From Chitinophaga sp. LS1 (GTDB lineage: Bacteria > Bacteroidota > Bacteroidia > Chitinophagales > Chitinophagaceae): DNA of 64,000 bases. Made by a program: the position numbers and the translations under genes. The stretch covers positions 1,984,001 through 2,048,000 of the forward strand of contig NZ_CP128362.1 of the NCBI RefSeq assembly GCF_034274695.1. Reading direction: 5' to 3'. The notes beneath the pieces are model-generated. The model worked only from the letters and a program-made list of their open reading frames with translations. It did no database searches and was not told the DNA's origin. Positions 1 to 8,253 of this stretch are shown piece after piece (position 1 is the stretch's first letter; the number at the start of each line of letters is the position of its first letter).

Positions 1-655
1 AGATACCGGAGTATACAACTGACGTACCCATAGATCCACTTTGATCCAGACAAAGTACCACATCTTTTAATGATGTTGTTTTACGACCGTAACCAATACG
101 TGTTTCTGGTATGATCGTTTTATATTCAGGTTGATAGTGACGCAGATTTTTCAAGATGGTCGCATGCCAGTTGATTTCATTATGCTTAGGACGGCGATTG
201 CGGATACTGCGATGTAAACTGCCGGTAATAGCTTGTTGTGTAGGTTGTGTGAGTTTCTTCAATAATTCTTCAACCACTCTGCGTACCACTTGTCTGGCCG
301 TATCTTTTGTTTTATCAGGGATTGCATGACGCAACGTTAATAACGTTGCAACCAGGTGTACATCTGGTTCTACATTTTCCAGCATCTCTTTTTCAAAGAG
401 CATCTGTGTGATGTTTAATCTTTGCAATGCATCGCGTTGCATAACTTGTACGACAGAAGCAGGGAAGAAGGTGCGGATGTCACCTAACCAACGGCTTACG
501 TTAGGAGAGGAGGGACCGAGTCCGCCTTTCTTTTCACTATCGTAGAGGGCTTCGAGGGTTTGGTCCATTTTCAATTCATCACCAGTGAGATTGAAGCCGG
601 TGCCGTCTGATTCTTTACCACCGAGTACGAGTCGCCATTTATGTAAGTTGTCCAT
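1..655 (-). CDS. VWA domain protein of the MoxR/SWIM cluster (YehP-like), partial
   Basis: The gene starts at ATG 655 and runs off the left edge, so 218 residues are visible. A MIDAS-type metal site, DQSGSMG, begins at residue 204, which marks the start of a von Willebrand factor A domain; about 200 residues of helical, basic sequence precede it. VWA proteins encoded beside MoxR AAA+ ATPases usually act as partners or substrates of the ATPase, with Mg2+ bound at the MIDAS site; this is family knowledge. It is the last gene seen of a minus-strand cluster (SWIM, DUF5691, MoxR, DUF5682, VWA) and corresponds in position and type to E. coli yehP. It is separated from DUF5682 by two strong hairpins, so it may be expressed at a different level from the genes upstream. 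Confidence 0.85.
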   Translation of the reverse strand, partial: MDNLHKWRLVLGGKESDGTGFNLTGDELKMDQTLEALYDSEKKGGLGPSSPNVSRWLGDIRTFFPASVVQVMQRDALQRLNITQMLFEKEMLENVEPDVHLVATLLTLRHAIPDKTKDTARQVVRRVVEELLKKLTQPTQQAITGSLHRSIRNRRPKHNEINWHATILKNLRHYQPEYKTIIPETRIGYGRKTTSLKDVVLCLDQSGSMGTSVVYSGI

Positions 656-668
656 AAGGTTTCTTTTT

Positions 669-714
669 ATTGAAATTTCTGGTGCTCCCGAATGAGAGCA
701 CCAGAAATTTCAAT
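669..714. repeat. Perfect 19-bp hairpin, first of a back-to-back pair
   Basis: Left arm 669-687 and right arm 696-714 are exact reverse complements, with an 8-nt loop at 688-695. It lies between two genes of the same strand. Its right arm overlaps the next hairpin by three bases. It may attenuate or terminate transcription, or protect the 3' end of the upstream transcript; neither is shown by the sequence alone. Confidence 0.85.
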
Positions 715-766
715 AAGCTGCACTGAAAGGTTTTGCCGAAGGCAAAACCTTTCAGTGCAGCTTATT
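712..766. repeat. Perfect 26-bp hairpin with GAA loop, second of the pair
   Basis: Left arm 712-737 and right arm 741-766 are exact reverse complements with a 3-nt loop (GAA); the tip reads GCC-GAA-GGC. It ends two bases before the stop codon of the DUF5682 gene on the minus strand. The stem is long for an intrinsic terminator, and AT-rich flanks lie on both sides. The upstream hairpin and this one together occupy nearly all of the intergenic gap. Confidence 0.88.
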
Positions 767-767
767 T

Positions 768-2990
768 TTATGATTTAAGTCCCAGCATTTTCATTACAAT
801 CGGAATACCTTTTCCTGCACGCGCTTCATCGAAATGCAATTCGACAGCTGCAGCCGCACTACCTGTGGAGACACCACTTTTTGCTTTCTCACCGAGCTTT
901 CTTCTTTCAGGTTTACTGAATCCTGAAAATGTTCTTCTCAGTAAAGGCAGCAGTTGTGTGAATGTATCCTGCTCCAATTGGTTCATCCAGTTATTCACCA
1001 CTGTCCACAGATCATTATCTACTAACAGTAATGTACCACTTCCTTTTAAGAAACCTTCCAGCCATGCCGCAGCTACAGCAGGAGGATTGGCAGTAGACAT
1101 CGCGAAGCTGAATGCTTTGACCAGTTCTGCGCCTGTAATTTGTCTGTGATCAGATAACAAGCGGGTAGCATATCCACCGATCACAGGCGAAGTGTTATTA
1201 TTATGTGCGATATAAGATAATGTCTGTTGCCATTGTGTAGTGAGATCATCCTGTTGCAATAGGAGGATTGCATCGTTCATATTGTAGAATAACTCTAACA
1301 GCTGTGTTGCCGCATCTTCTGCAAGACTTGTACTGGCAGCAGGTAAACTGATGCAGATACGGGTGATCATACCATTGATGATACCTTCTACCAGTGCAGC
1401 ATCTGTTTTCCGTACGTTACCATATCTGCTGATTTGTACAAGGTTTGGCAATACCGTCATCAGCTGCATTACATCGCCTGTGGCAGCAGCTAGGTTATTG
1501 ATCTGCCGGATTAATAAATCGACGGCAGCATCCAGTTCTGCAGGTATCGCGCTTTCCAGTAAGTCGCATACTTCTTTCAGGGAAGTTGCTTCCTGTGCAC
1601 GATATTTTACATAACTGTTGGTGGCTTCTTCTACCGTGTTGCCCCAGCTACCTCTTTCAATGATATCGATAGATAAAGAGGGATCCCATTGCAATCGCCA
1701 TTGTTCCTTGAATGTACCTTTACCAGATACATCATAACGATCCCCCCATTTAATACCCAAGAGTTCAAGACGATGCAGGAAGATACTTCGTTCCAGGTCG
1801 TTTTCTTTTCTGAGGTCTAAAGTGTAATCTTTGAAATCGGCTGTCTGTGGTAAGCGCAGTTTCTTTTGTAGTTTTTCGATATCAGTCTGCAATGGCGGAC
1901 GAGGTACATCGATAGGTACGTCACCAATCTTATCACTGACGATCAAAGATTTCTCGATCAGTTTGATCAGGATGTCTTCACCATTACAGAGTACACTGAG
2001 TGTTGCTTCATTTAGCTCTTCCAATCCTGGTCTTGGTAAACCACGAAGTGATGCTAATGCTGTGGCAAGACGAACTGCTTCCATCACATGTGCGACGGAG
2101 ATATCTTTTTGTTCTTCCCTGAACAGTCTTGCTACGCGAGCCATCCAGCGGGTACCATCATCAGCGGGATAATTCCAGATATGCTCATACCAACCGGGTG
2201 AATTAATGCCTGCACCATAACCACTGTTGTAACTCAAACGGTTATATGTCCAGGGTACCCACGATACCGCTGTTTTTACTTTTGGTAATCCTTTGAGCAG
2301 TTCATTATCATCTTTTGCTTTAGGCATGTGCGTGAGTGCAGGCGCATGCCATGCACCACATATCACTGCAATCTCTGTGTACATTTCTTTTTCTGCCTGA
2401 CGGATGGTTTTACGCATCCATGCTTCACGCAATTGTTCTTCTCTATCGTAGGGGAGAGGAAGGTCTGTACGCAGGGCATGCATGCCTTCGGTGATGGCTT
2501 CGAATACCTGTTCCTCATCCTGGCGGTATTCGAATTCATGTTCCCACCAGGTTTCTTCTTCTTCAAAACCAGCAGCAGCAGCCAGCCATGCGATAGGATT
2601 ACGCCTGAGTGTTTCTGCATCAGGAACCACCACATTATTATTCAAAGAAGAATCAGCAGTGGGTTGATGCCGCAGTTCAAACTGATGAGCCATTGGCAGA
2701 TCCATGAATTTGACAGGGATCTTATTTTGTCTTGCATACAGGATTGCCTGCCATTCCGGAGAAAATTCCGAGAATGGGTAGAACACAGCTTTCTTTGGAT
2801 CATCGGGTTGGAATACGAGAATTGCTACCGGTGGTTTCAATTCATCATGTCCCACCCATTCCAGTATACCATCAGCATCTGGCGGGCCTTCTACCAGCAC
2901 GATGTCCGGTTTGATCTTTTCCAGGGCAGAGCGTACTCTCCTGGCAGAACCGGGGCCATGGTGCCGTATGCCCAGTATATGAATTGACAT
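768..2990 (-). CDS. DUF5682 family protein (YehM-like)
   Basis: 740 residues from ATG 2990. The N-terminus has the family hallmark GIRHHGPGSARR followed by a VEGPPDAD segment (about residues 7-42); the rest is an acidic, largely helical protein with no signal peptide or membrane segment, so it is probably cytoplasmic. The molecular function of DUF5682 is unknown. Members are found next to MoxR-type AAA+ ATPases, VWA and SWIM proteins, as E. coli yehM is. It starts 9 nt after the stop of the MoxR gene, so it is in the same operon. The 3' end is followed at once by two hairpins. Identification of the family is firm; any activity would be a guess. Confidence 0.85.
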   Translation of the reverse strand: MSIHILGIRHHGPGSARRVRSALEKIKPDIVLVEGPPDADGILEWVGHDELKPPVAILVFQPDDPKKAVFYPFSEFSPEWQAILYARQNKIPVKFMDLPMAHQFELRHQPTADSSLNNNVVVPDAETLRRNPIAWLAAAAGFEEEETWWEHEFEYRQDEEQVFEAITEGMHALRTDLPLPYDREEQLREAWMRKTIRQAEKEMYTEIAVICGAWHAPALTHMPKAKDDNELLKGLPKVKTAVSWVPWTYNRLSYNSGYGAGINSPGWYEHIWNYPADDGTRWMARVARLFREEQKDISVAHVMEAVRLATALASLRGLPRPGLEELNEATLSVLCNGEDILIKLIEKSLIVSDKIGDVPIDVPRPPLQTDIEKLQKKLRLPQTADFKDYTLDLRKENDLERSIFLHRLELLGIKWGDRYDVSGKGTFKEQWRLQWDPSLSIDIIERGSWGNTVEEATNSYVKYRAQEATSLKEVCDLLESAIPAELDAAVDLLIRQINNLAAATGDVMQLMTVLPNLVQISRYGNVRKTDAALVEGIINGMITRICISLPAASTSLAEDAATQLLELFYNMNDAILLLQQDDLTTQWQQTLSYIAHNNNTSPVIGGYATRLLSDHRQITGAELVKAFSFAMSTANPPAVAAAWLEGFLKGSGTLLLVDNDLWTVVNNWMNQLEQDTFTQLLPLLRRTFSGFSKPERRKLGEKAKSGVSTGSAAAAVELHFDEARAGKGIPIVMKMLGLKS

Positions 2991-2999
2991 AGTATACGT

Positions 3000-4076
3000 T
3001 TACAGGTCCCGGAATGCCCGGTAAATATCTTTCCACTCTTCTCTTGTTTTGATGACAGTCTCAAGGTATTCCTGCCATACAATTTTATCCTGCACGGGAT
3101 CTTTAATCACAGCACCGATAATACCTGCAGCGATATCGGCTGCTTTGAGAGAACCATCACCAAAGTAAGCAGCCATGGCCAGGCCATTGTTCACTACAGA
3201 AATTGCTTCGGCAGTGCTGAGTGTACCACTTGGTATTTTGATCTTGGTCTTACCATCGGCAGTGATACCGCTACGCAGTTCGCGGAAGATGGTTACGATA
3301 CGACGGATCTCTGTCAGGGCTGGTTTCTCAGCTGGCAGGTCCATTACCTTTTCATAACTTTCTACTCTTCTCCTCACGATGTCGATCTCTTCTTCCATGT
3401 TGTCAGGAACAGGGAGAATAACAGTATTAAAACGGCGTTTTAAGGCGCTGGAAAGGTCGTTTACACCTTTGTCCCTGTTGTTGGCTGTCGCGATGATATT
3501 AAAGCCTTTTTGGGCCATTACTTCAGTATTCAGCTCAGGGACAGGCAGTGTCTTTTCAGAGAGGATGGTGATGAGGGTATCCTGTACATCTGCACCGATA
3601 CGGGTCAGTTCTTCGATACGGGCGATCTTACCATCTTTCATGGCACGCATTACCGGAGTTTCCACGATAGCGCCCAGGGTGGGTCCTTCTGCCAGCAGAC
3701 GGGCATAGTTCCAGCCATAACGGATAGCTTCTTCACCAGTGCCGGCGGTACCCTGTACGATCAGGGTAGAGTCGCCACTGATAGCAGCAGCAAGATGTTC
3801 ACTTACCCAGCTCTTGGCAGTACCAGGCAGGCCGTATAACAGCAATGCCCTGTCTGTAGTAAGAGTGGCTACTGCGATCTCCATGAGACGGCGGTTACCA
3901 ATGTATTTAGGCTGTATTTCAAATCCATTTTTCAGTGTACCACCAATGAGGTAAGTAACTACGGTTTGTGGAGATAATTTCCACATGTAAGGACGCTTTT
4001 CAGTATCCTGCTTTTGCAGTTCTTCCAGTTCCTGTGCGAACAGTTGTTCCGCGTGTTGACGTAAAATGTTGGACAT
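3000..4076 (-). CDS. MoxR family AAA+ ATPase (YehL-like)
   Basis: 358 residues from ATG 4076. The AAA+ features are clear: Walker A GLPGTAKS at residues 82-89, a Walker B-like stretch IARIEE at 151-156, a sensor 1 region ATANNRD and an arginine-finger region LKRRF. The Walker B position that is normally Asp-Glu is Glu-Glu here. MoxR ATPases are hexameric remodelling enzymes that act with VWA proteins, for example in metal-cofactor insertion or complex assembly. The neighbours (DUF5682, VWA, SWIM, DUF5691) point to the YehL branch of the family. It lies 23 nt after the DUF5691 gene and 9 nt before DUF5682, so the genes are co-transcribed. The substrate is unknown. Confidence 0.9.
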   Translation of the reverse strand: MSNILRQHAEQLFAQELEELQKQDTEKRPYMWKLSPQTVVTYLIGGTLKNGFEIQPKYIGNRRLMEIAVATLTTDRALLLYGLPGTAKSWVSEHLAAAISGDSTLIVQGTAGTGEEAIRYGWNYARLLAEGPTLGAIVETPVMRAMKDGKIARIEELTRIGADVQDTLITILSEKTLPVPELNTEVMAQKGFNIIATANNRDKGVNDLSSALKRRFNTVILPVPDNMEEEIDIVRRRVESYEKVMDLPAEKPALTEIRRIVTIFRELRSGITADGKTKIKIPSGTLSTAEAISVVNNGLAMAAYFGDGSLKAADIAAGIIGAVIKDPVQDKIVWQEYLETVIKTREEWKDIYRAFRDL

Positions 4077-4099
4077 TTTTTATCTGCTTAAAAAGGTGA

Positions 4100-5575
4100 T
4101 CATTTTTTATTGATGAAAGCTTTATTGATGGCTGCCTTGCAGGTCAATAATCTTTTGATGTGTTCTGTCGTATTGTTCCAGGTAGCCTGATAGGCGGGCA
4201 ATTCAGGTGCGAAACTTTCCAGCTCACCTGCTATTGACAAGGGTATATTCTGTACCTGCTTGTCAAAGAAATTGCGGTTGTACTGGTAAGGGTTTTTAGC
4301 AATCCATTTGAATAGTTCTCTGGTCACAGGAAGTCCCCATTCATAATCACGTTCGCTGAGAAAGCGGATCAGAAACTGTGGTTCTTTTTCAAAGAATCTC
4401 AGTGCATAGGCTTCCTGTTCGTGAACGGGTAAGGTATCCAGTGCATCTTTGAAAAACTCTTTGCTTTCTTTCAGGATCAGCTGCAGCCATTCCAGGTCTT
4501 TGAAGCGGATGGCGGCTAAACCCAATGCCTGATTAAATTGCTGTGTGAGCTCAGTATTGTTGAAATAAGTGATTACACCTTTCTTATCTGTTTGCAGATA
4601 ATTTTCCCACCATACAGGTGGTACATATGTTGTGAGCTGATAGAGAATGAAAGCATCATCGCTTACGCTTTTTGAACTGCTTAATAACTGGATGCCTGAA
4701 TCAGCAATCCGCTTATCAGAAGGTAGTTGCAATTCGATGTCCAGCGACTTCTTATTCAGCAATCCTTTTTTAGAAGGTGTGATGCTATGCTGCAATAACT
4801 GCCAGTAAGCCTGGATGATAGCAGACGTGGGGAGTTGTTTGAGCAATGTCCATGTTTCGTCTTTTACTTTCGAGCTTTTGTCGGTGAGCAGTGTTTCCAG
4901 CCAGGGTACATCTTCTTCACCTGCATTGATCTGCAATACCTTCAGAAGTTCAGCACGGGTAGCAGCGTTTTCCTGTGACCAGGTTTGTTGCAGCCATTCT
5001 CTGGCTTGCACAGGGTTTTCCTGTCTGATTGAAGACAGTACCTGTTTGCGTTCTTCCAGTGATCCTGTTTGCCAGCATTCTTCGTTGGTGTCAGCTTTTT
5101 TGAAAGCCCATGCCGGATTGAGTTGGCCGAGCCATTCACCTCTCTTGCCACAAACGGTGACAGCGATATTTCTCCATTGTTTTTCCCTGATGGCCATATC
5201 CATCAGGGTAGGAATGAATTCAGGAGGCGCCAGTTGTTGTGCTGCGGCACAGGCTTCCATCCAGTAGAGAATGAGTGCCTGTAGTCCCATGTCGATCGCA
5301 GTGTGTAATGCCTGCCATGCAGCAGGATTACAGTAGGGCAGTGCTTCGGCAGGTGCAGGTTCGAGGGTGACACTGCTGTCTTGTAGTGCAGTGACGCCAC
5401 TCTGGCGATAGTTGAGCGCAATAGCGGCGAGGTGCAGAAACTGTGTTTCCACATCCAGCGATTTATTTCCCAGTACGGTATCAGCTATGGCAGATAATGC
5501 AGGTGGGAAATCGTCTTTGCGCAGTTGCTTTTTGCCTGTACCTAACAAGACGGTGTTAACAATATTATTCCACAT
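4100..5575 (-). CDS. DUF5691-type protein of the MoxR/SWIM cluster
   Basis: 491 residues from ATG 5575. I assign DUF5691 from the N-terminal pattern (NTVLLGTGKK) and from its place between a SWIM protein and a MoxR ATPase, where this family is usually found. The sequence is helical and rich in Trp, Gln and Leu. A stretch near the middle with alternating helices (around the WLETLL and WTLLKQL segments) looks like HEAT-type repeats, which would suit a scaffold or adaptor. There is no signal peptide or transmembrane segment. It lies 16 nt after the SWIM gene. The function is unknown; the family call is less sure than for its neighbours. Confidence 0.7.
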   Translation of the reverse strand: MWNNIVNTVLLGTGKKQLRKDDFPPALSAIADTVLGNKSLDVETQFLHLAAIALNYRQSGVTALQDSSVTLEPAPAEALPYCNPAAWQALHTAIDMGLQALILYWMEACAAAQQLAPPEFIPTLMDMAIREKQWRNIAVTVCGKRGEWLGQLNPAWAFKKADTNEECWQTGSLEERKQVLSSIRQENPVQAREWLQQTWSQENAATRAELLKVLQINAGEEDVPWLETLLTDKSSKVKDETWTLLKQLPTSAIIQAYWQLLQHSITPSKKGLLNKKSLDIELQLPSDKRIADSGIQLLSSSKSVSDDAFILYQLTTYVPPVWWENYLQTDKKGVITYFNNTELTQQFNQALGLAAIRFKDLEWLQLILKESKEFFKDALDTLPVHEQEAYALRFFEKEPQFLIRFLSERDYEWGLPVTRELFKWIAKNPYQYNRNFFDKQVQNIPLSIAGELESFAPELPAYQATWNNTTEHIKRLLTCKAAINKAFINKK

Positions 5576-5591
5576 AAGTTTTGTCCCGCGA

Positions 5592-6887
5592 TTACAATAG
5601 TTTATAAGAGCCGTTATGCCATGCGCCTAAAGGTTCGTATTGTTGTTCTTTGCCCAGCAGTGCCATGTTCAATGGTTGACCACCACTGAGGGCGAGTAGT
5701 TTCCAGATGTTTGCATAGCCTGCTTTCAGGGGCATCAGTCTTTCTTCCTGGTCTTTTAGCCACCATTGCAGATTGTGCTGAACAGGTGTTAATTGCTGTA
5801 CAATGTAAGGTCGCTCACTGCGTACAGGCATCTGTTCGTACAGCGAAGTTTCAGTATCTGTGACCTGTGTCCAGCCTTCCATACCTGATACTGCTGGCAG
5901 CGAAATGTTGGAGACAGGATATTTGATAATGGCTCTGAGTGGCGTAGGCGAAGGAAAGTAAACCAGTTCACCCTGTAGTGCAATACCGGGTGTAATCAAT
6001 ACTTCAGGACGTGTCTGGTTCTTAACATAAAACTGAAGTACCAATGCGGATTGCTTACTATGTTGACCATAGAGCCAGTAGCGTTCTGTGATCAGGTTTT
6101 CTTCTTCATTGATCTGTTTACTGAGTACCAGCCAGGTGTCTTTGATACCGGGTTGTTGCTTCAGGAATTCCTGGTTTTGGGTAAAACCGATCAGGGCACG
6201 GAGTTCCTGTTGTAAAGGTTCATCTAACCCAGCACTTTGGGTATACCCCTGTACCACGAGATAGATGCGCAGGAGCTGATCGAGAAACGCATTTTGCCAG
6301 CCTTCGCTATAGAAGTTTGTTTCGCCAAGTGCACGTACCATTCCTGCAAGGCCGGCCGCTTGCGCATCGACCATTCTTCGTGCCATATTTTCCCAGTAGG
6401 CGTCTCCTTTTTCAGGTATCTGCAACAGGCCGTTGCGGACGATATCTTTCATCCAGAGCATGAGTTCTGTGATGCCATCGGCTACTTTTTGCTGGCGTGC
6501 CTGTAGTCTTTTTGCCTGCGCAGTTTCGTCTACAGGTTTATCTGTTTTTTCGATTTTCTTTTCAGTGCGTTTGGACAGCCATTCACTCACCCAGGCAGGG
6601 GGTGTATTGTCCGTGAAGGTATCTTTTTGCCGGGCATAGAGGAGCATGAGTCCTATACCATGTTTGCAGGGGAATTTTCGACTGGGGCAGCTGCATTTGA
6701 AAGCTACGTTTACGATGTCTACCTGGGTTTGATACGGCTTGCTGCCGCTTCCCTGGCATTCCCCCCATAATGCGTCAGAGTTGGCGCCTTTGCTTACCCA
6801 TTTTCCCGGACCTGCCAATGCGGATCCCGCTTTACGGGAAGCGTCATCCGGGGCCAAGGCGAGTACATGTTCTTCTGTCAGGAGCAA
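5592..6887 (-). CDS. SWIM zinc finger family protein (YehQ-like)
   Basis: 431 residues if translation begins at TTG 6887. The protein starts directly with LTEEHVLALAPDDAS, a typical N-terminus for the family, an in-frame stop lies a few codons upstream, and no in-frame ATG is nearby, so a TTG start is likely. The SWIM motif CxCx(n)CxH is clear: CSCPSRKFPCKH, about residues 59-70. SWIM fingers bind zinc and usually mediate DNA or protein contacts. The remaining 330 residues are helical and Gln-rich. It is the first gene of the five-gene cluster and corresponds to E. coli yehQ. It begins 15 nt after the stop of a small membrane protein gene, which may be part of the same transcript. Confidence 0.85.
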   Translation of the reverse strand: MLLTEEHVLALAPDDASRKAGSALAGPGKWVSKGANSDALWGECQGSGSKPYQTQVDIVNVAFKCSCPSRKFPCKHGIGLMLLYARQKDTFTDNTPPAWVSEWLSKRTEKKIEKTDKPVDETAQAKRLQARQQKVADGITELMLWMKDIVRNGLLQIPEKGDAYWENMARRMVDAQAAGLAGMVRALGETNFYSEGWQNAFLDQLLRIYLVVQGYTQSAGLDEPLQQELRALIGFTQNQEFLKQQPGIKDTWLVLSKQINEEENLITERYWLYGQHSKQSALVLQFYVKNQTRPEVLITPGIALQGELVYFPSPTPLRAIIKYPVSNISLPAVSGMEGWTQVTDTETSLYEQMPVRSERPYIVQQLTPVQHNLQWWLKDQEERLMPLKAGYANIWKLLALSGGQPLNMALLGKEQQYEPLGAWHNGSYKLL

Positions 6888-6902
6888 TGGAGTAGATATT
6901 TA

Positions 6903-7241
6903 TTATACAAAAATGAGCGAATATAACCTGATGTAAATGATGGTGATATACGCCAGCAGGATGACTGCATTCAGTACCAGCAGCCAGTTGTAATCAATAA
7001 CGGCGTATTTCTTTTTGATGACCAGTATGATCAGGGTGAGCAAGCCTACAAAGAGCAGGGCAGGGGCTATCAGGGTCAGTTTATTTGGGATGACGAAGTG
7101 TGCACCTTCCAGTCTTTTACTCCAGGGTTGTTCGCCTGTGACAAAAGGGAGTGCGCCTACAAATACGATGATGACAAATAAACGGATGGCCGATTTTGCT
7201 GCAATTTTGCTGATCTTAAGTGCCCTTGTTTCCTTTTCCAT
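6903..7241 (-). CDS. Small three-helix membrane protein, unknown function
   Basis: 112 residues from ATG 7241. There is a basic N-terminus (MEKETRALKISK), then three hydrophobic segments at about residues 19-35, 56-75 and 84-108. I do not recognise a family. It lies 15 nt upstream of the SWIM gene and 20 nt downstream of the next membrane protein gene, all on the minus strand, so the three may share a transcript. There is no other hint of function. Confidence 0.65.
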   Translation of the reverse strand: MEKETRALKISKIAAKSAIRLFVIIVFVGALPFVTGEQPWSKRLEGAHFVIPNKLTLIAPALLFVGLLTLIILVIKKKYAVIDYNWLLVLNAVILLAYITIIYIRLYSLIFV

Positions 7242-7261
7242 GATTGATTAATTAGAGGTCA

Positions 7262-8176
7262 CTAAGTTCGGGATTTAGTATTTAAAATCAATAGCCAATG
7301 GATAAGCGTTCCTACTAATAAGCTCAGGACGCTGAGAATGGTCATCCAGGTATTTTCAGCCGCAAAGCCACCGATGAATAACCAGCAGAAAAAGTAGCTA
7401 TGAAACCATGCCGGTACCAGCCAGGTGATGAAGGGTAAGTTCAGTGGTTGTCGTTTCATTTTAATTATCTCAATTGTTGTTAGCATTGCAAAGAAAAGGA
7501 GGGTAAATACTAGCTTATCTGCGCTCAGGATATTAAAATGATCTTTTAGAAAAAAAGATATGGGGAAAAGGGTGACGTATAAGGCGATTTGTGAAATGAG
7601 AATGGCAAACAGGGGAATTGCTATTTTCCAGATGTGGGTCTTTTCTAAATAGCGGGAAAAGAGGGAGTAGAAAAATACGACGCATAACCAGCCGTAGAAA
7701 TTGCCCCAGGGTACGCCGAAGTATTGTGCACTTAAGGCGACGGATGGATTGATGATCGTTTCCCAGTTCCAGTGCCACATGTGGAGGCGATACGCGACTA
7801 CATCCATGCTCCAGTCGATGCTTAGAGCGAGGAGGGCTTCCATGGCGGCGGCAGGCCAGGTGCGCATGTTCATACTTTCGGTAATGAGGCGGGAAGTGTA
7901 CATGATGATGCCCCAGCCGGCGCCGATGCCTACGGGGATGTCGCCGATCATGAGGAGGAAGTGGCCGTATCTGTAACCTGCATTGGCTCTTACGTTTACA
8001 TATTCGAGGAGGAGGCCGAAACCAAAGCCGCCTAATAAATAGGCGAGTTTAGAAATACCTTGTTTCCATGCGTGGTAGAGGCATCCTAAAAAAAGAATGT
8101 ACATGCATATCTCGGTAAGGGGATAGCAGATGGAGGGGGGATAGCCGTAAGGCATATCGGCAAATGGACGATTCAT
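7262..8176 (-). CDS. Polytopic membrane protein resembling the carotenoid biosynthesis (DUF422/CruF-like) family
   Basis: 304 residues from ATG 8176 with about eight hydrophobic segments. The middle has DWSMDVVAYRLHMWHW followed by GVPWGNFYGW, a pattern I associate with the DUF422 family, some members of which (CruF) hydrate the psi end of carotenoids. No carotenoid genes (crtB, crtI, crtY) are nearby, so a carotenoid substrate is not supported by context. The sequence could equally be an uncharacterised membrane protein that shares the fold. It sits 20 nt before the small membrane protein gene on the same strand. Confidence 0.55.
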   Translation of the reverse strand: MNRPFADMPYGYPPSICYPLTEICMYILFLGCLYHAWKQGISKLAYLLGGFGFGLLLEYVNVRANAGYRYGHFLLMIGDIPVGIGAGWGIIMYTSRLITESMNMRTWPAAAMEALLALSIDWSMDVVAYRLHMWHWNWETIINPSVALSAQYFGVPWGNFYGWLCVVFFYSLFSRYLEKTHIWKIAIPLFAILISQIALYVTLFPISFFLKDHFNILSADKLVFTLLFFAMLTTIEIIKMKRQPLNLPFITWLVPAWFHSYFFCWLFIGGFAAENTWMTILSVLSLLVGTLIHWLLILNTKSRT

Positions 8177-8253
8177 GTATAATTAAGTTTGGATTGGTCT
8201 GCGGCAGCAGGGAAGATTTTTCGGCTGGATTTGAAATTCCCTATGGCAGCGTT

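Noticed and set aside
1..6887. Cluster as a typical vWA-MoxR ternary conflict system
   Set aside because: I do not see the other components of those systems (e.g. effector or trypsin-like domains) in the visible part; resemblance is to the yeh set instead.
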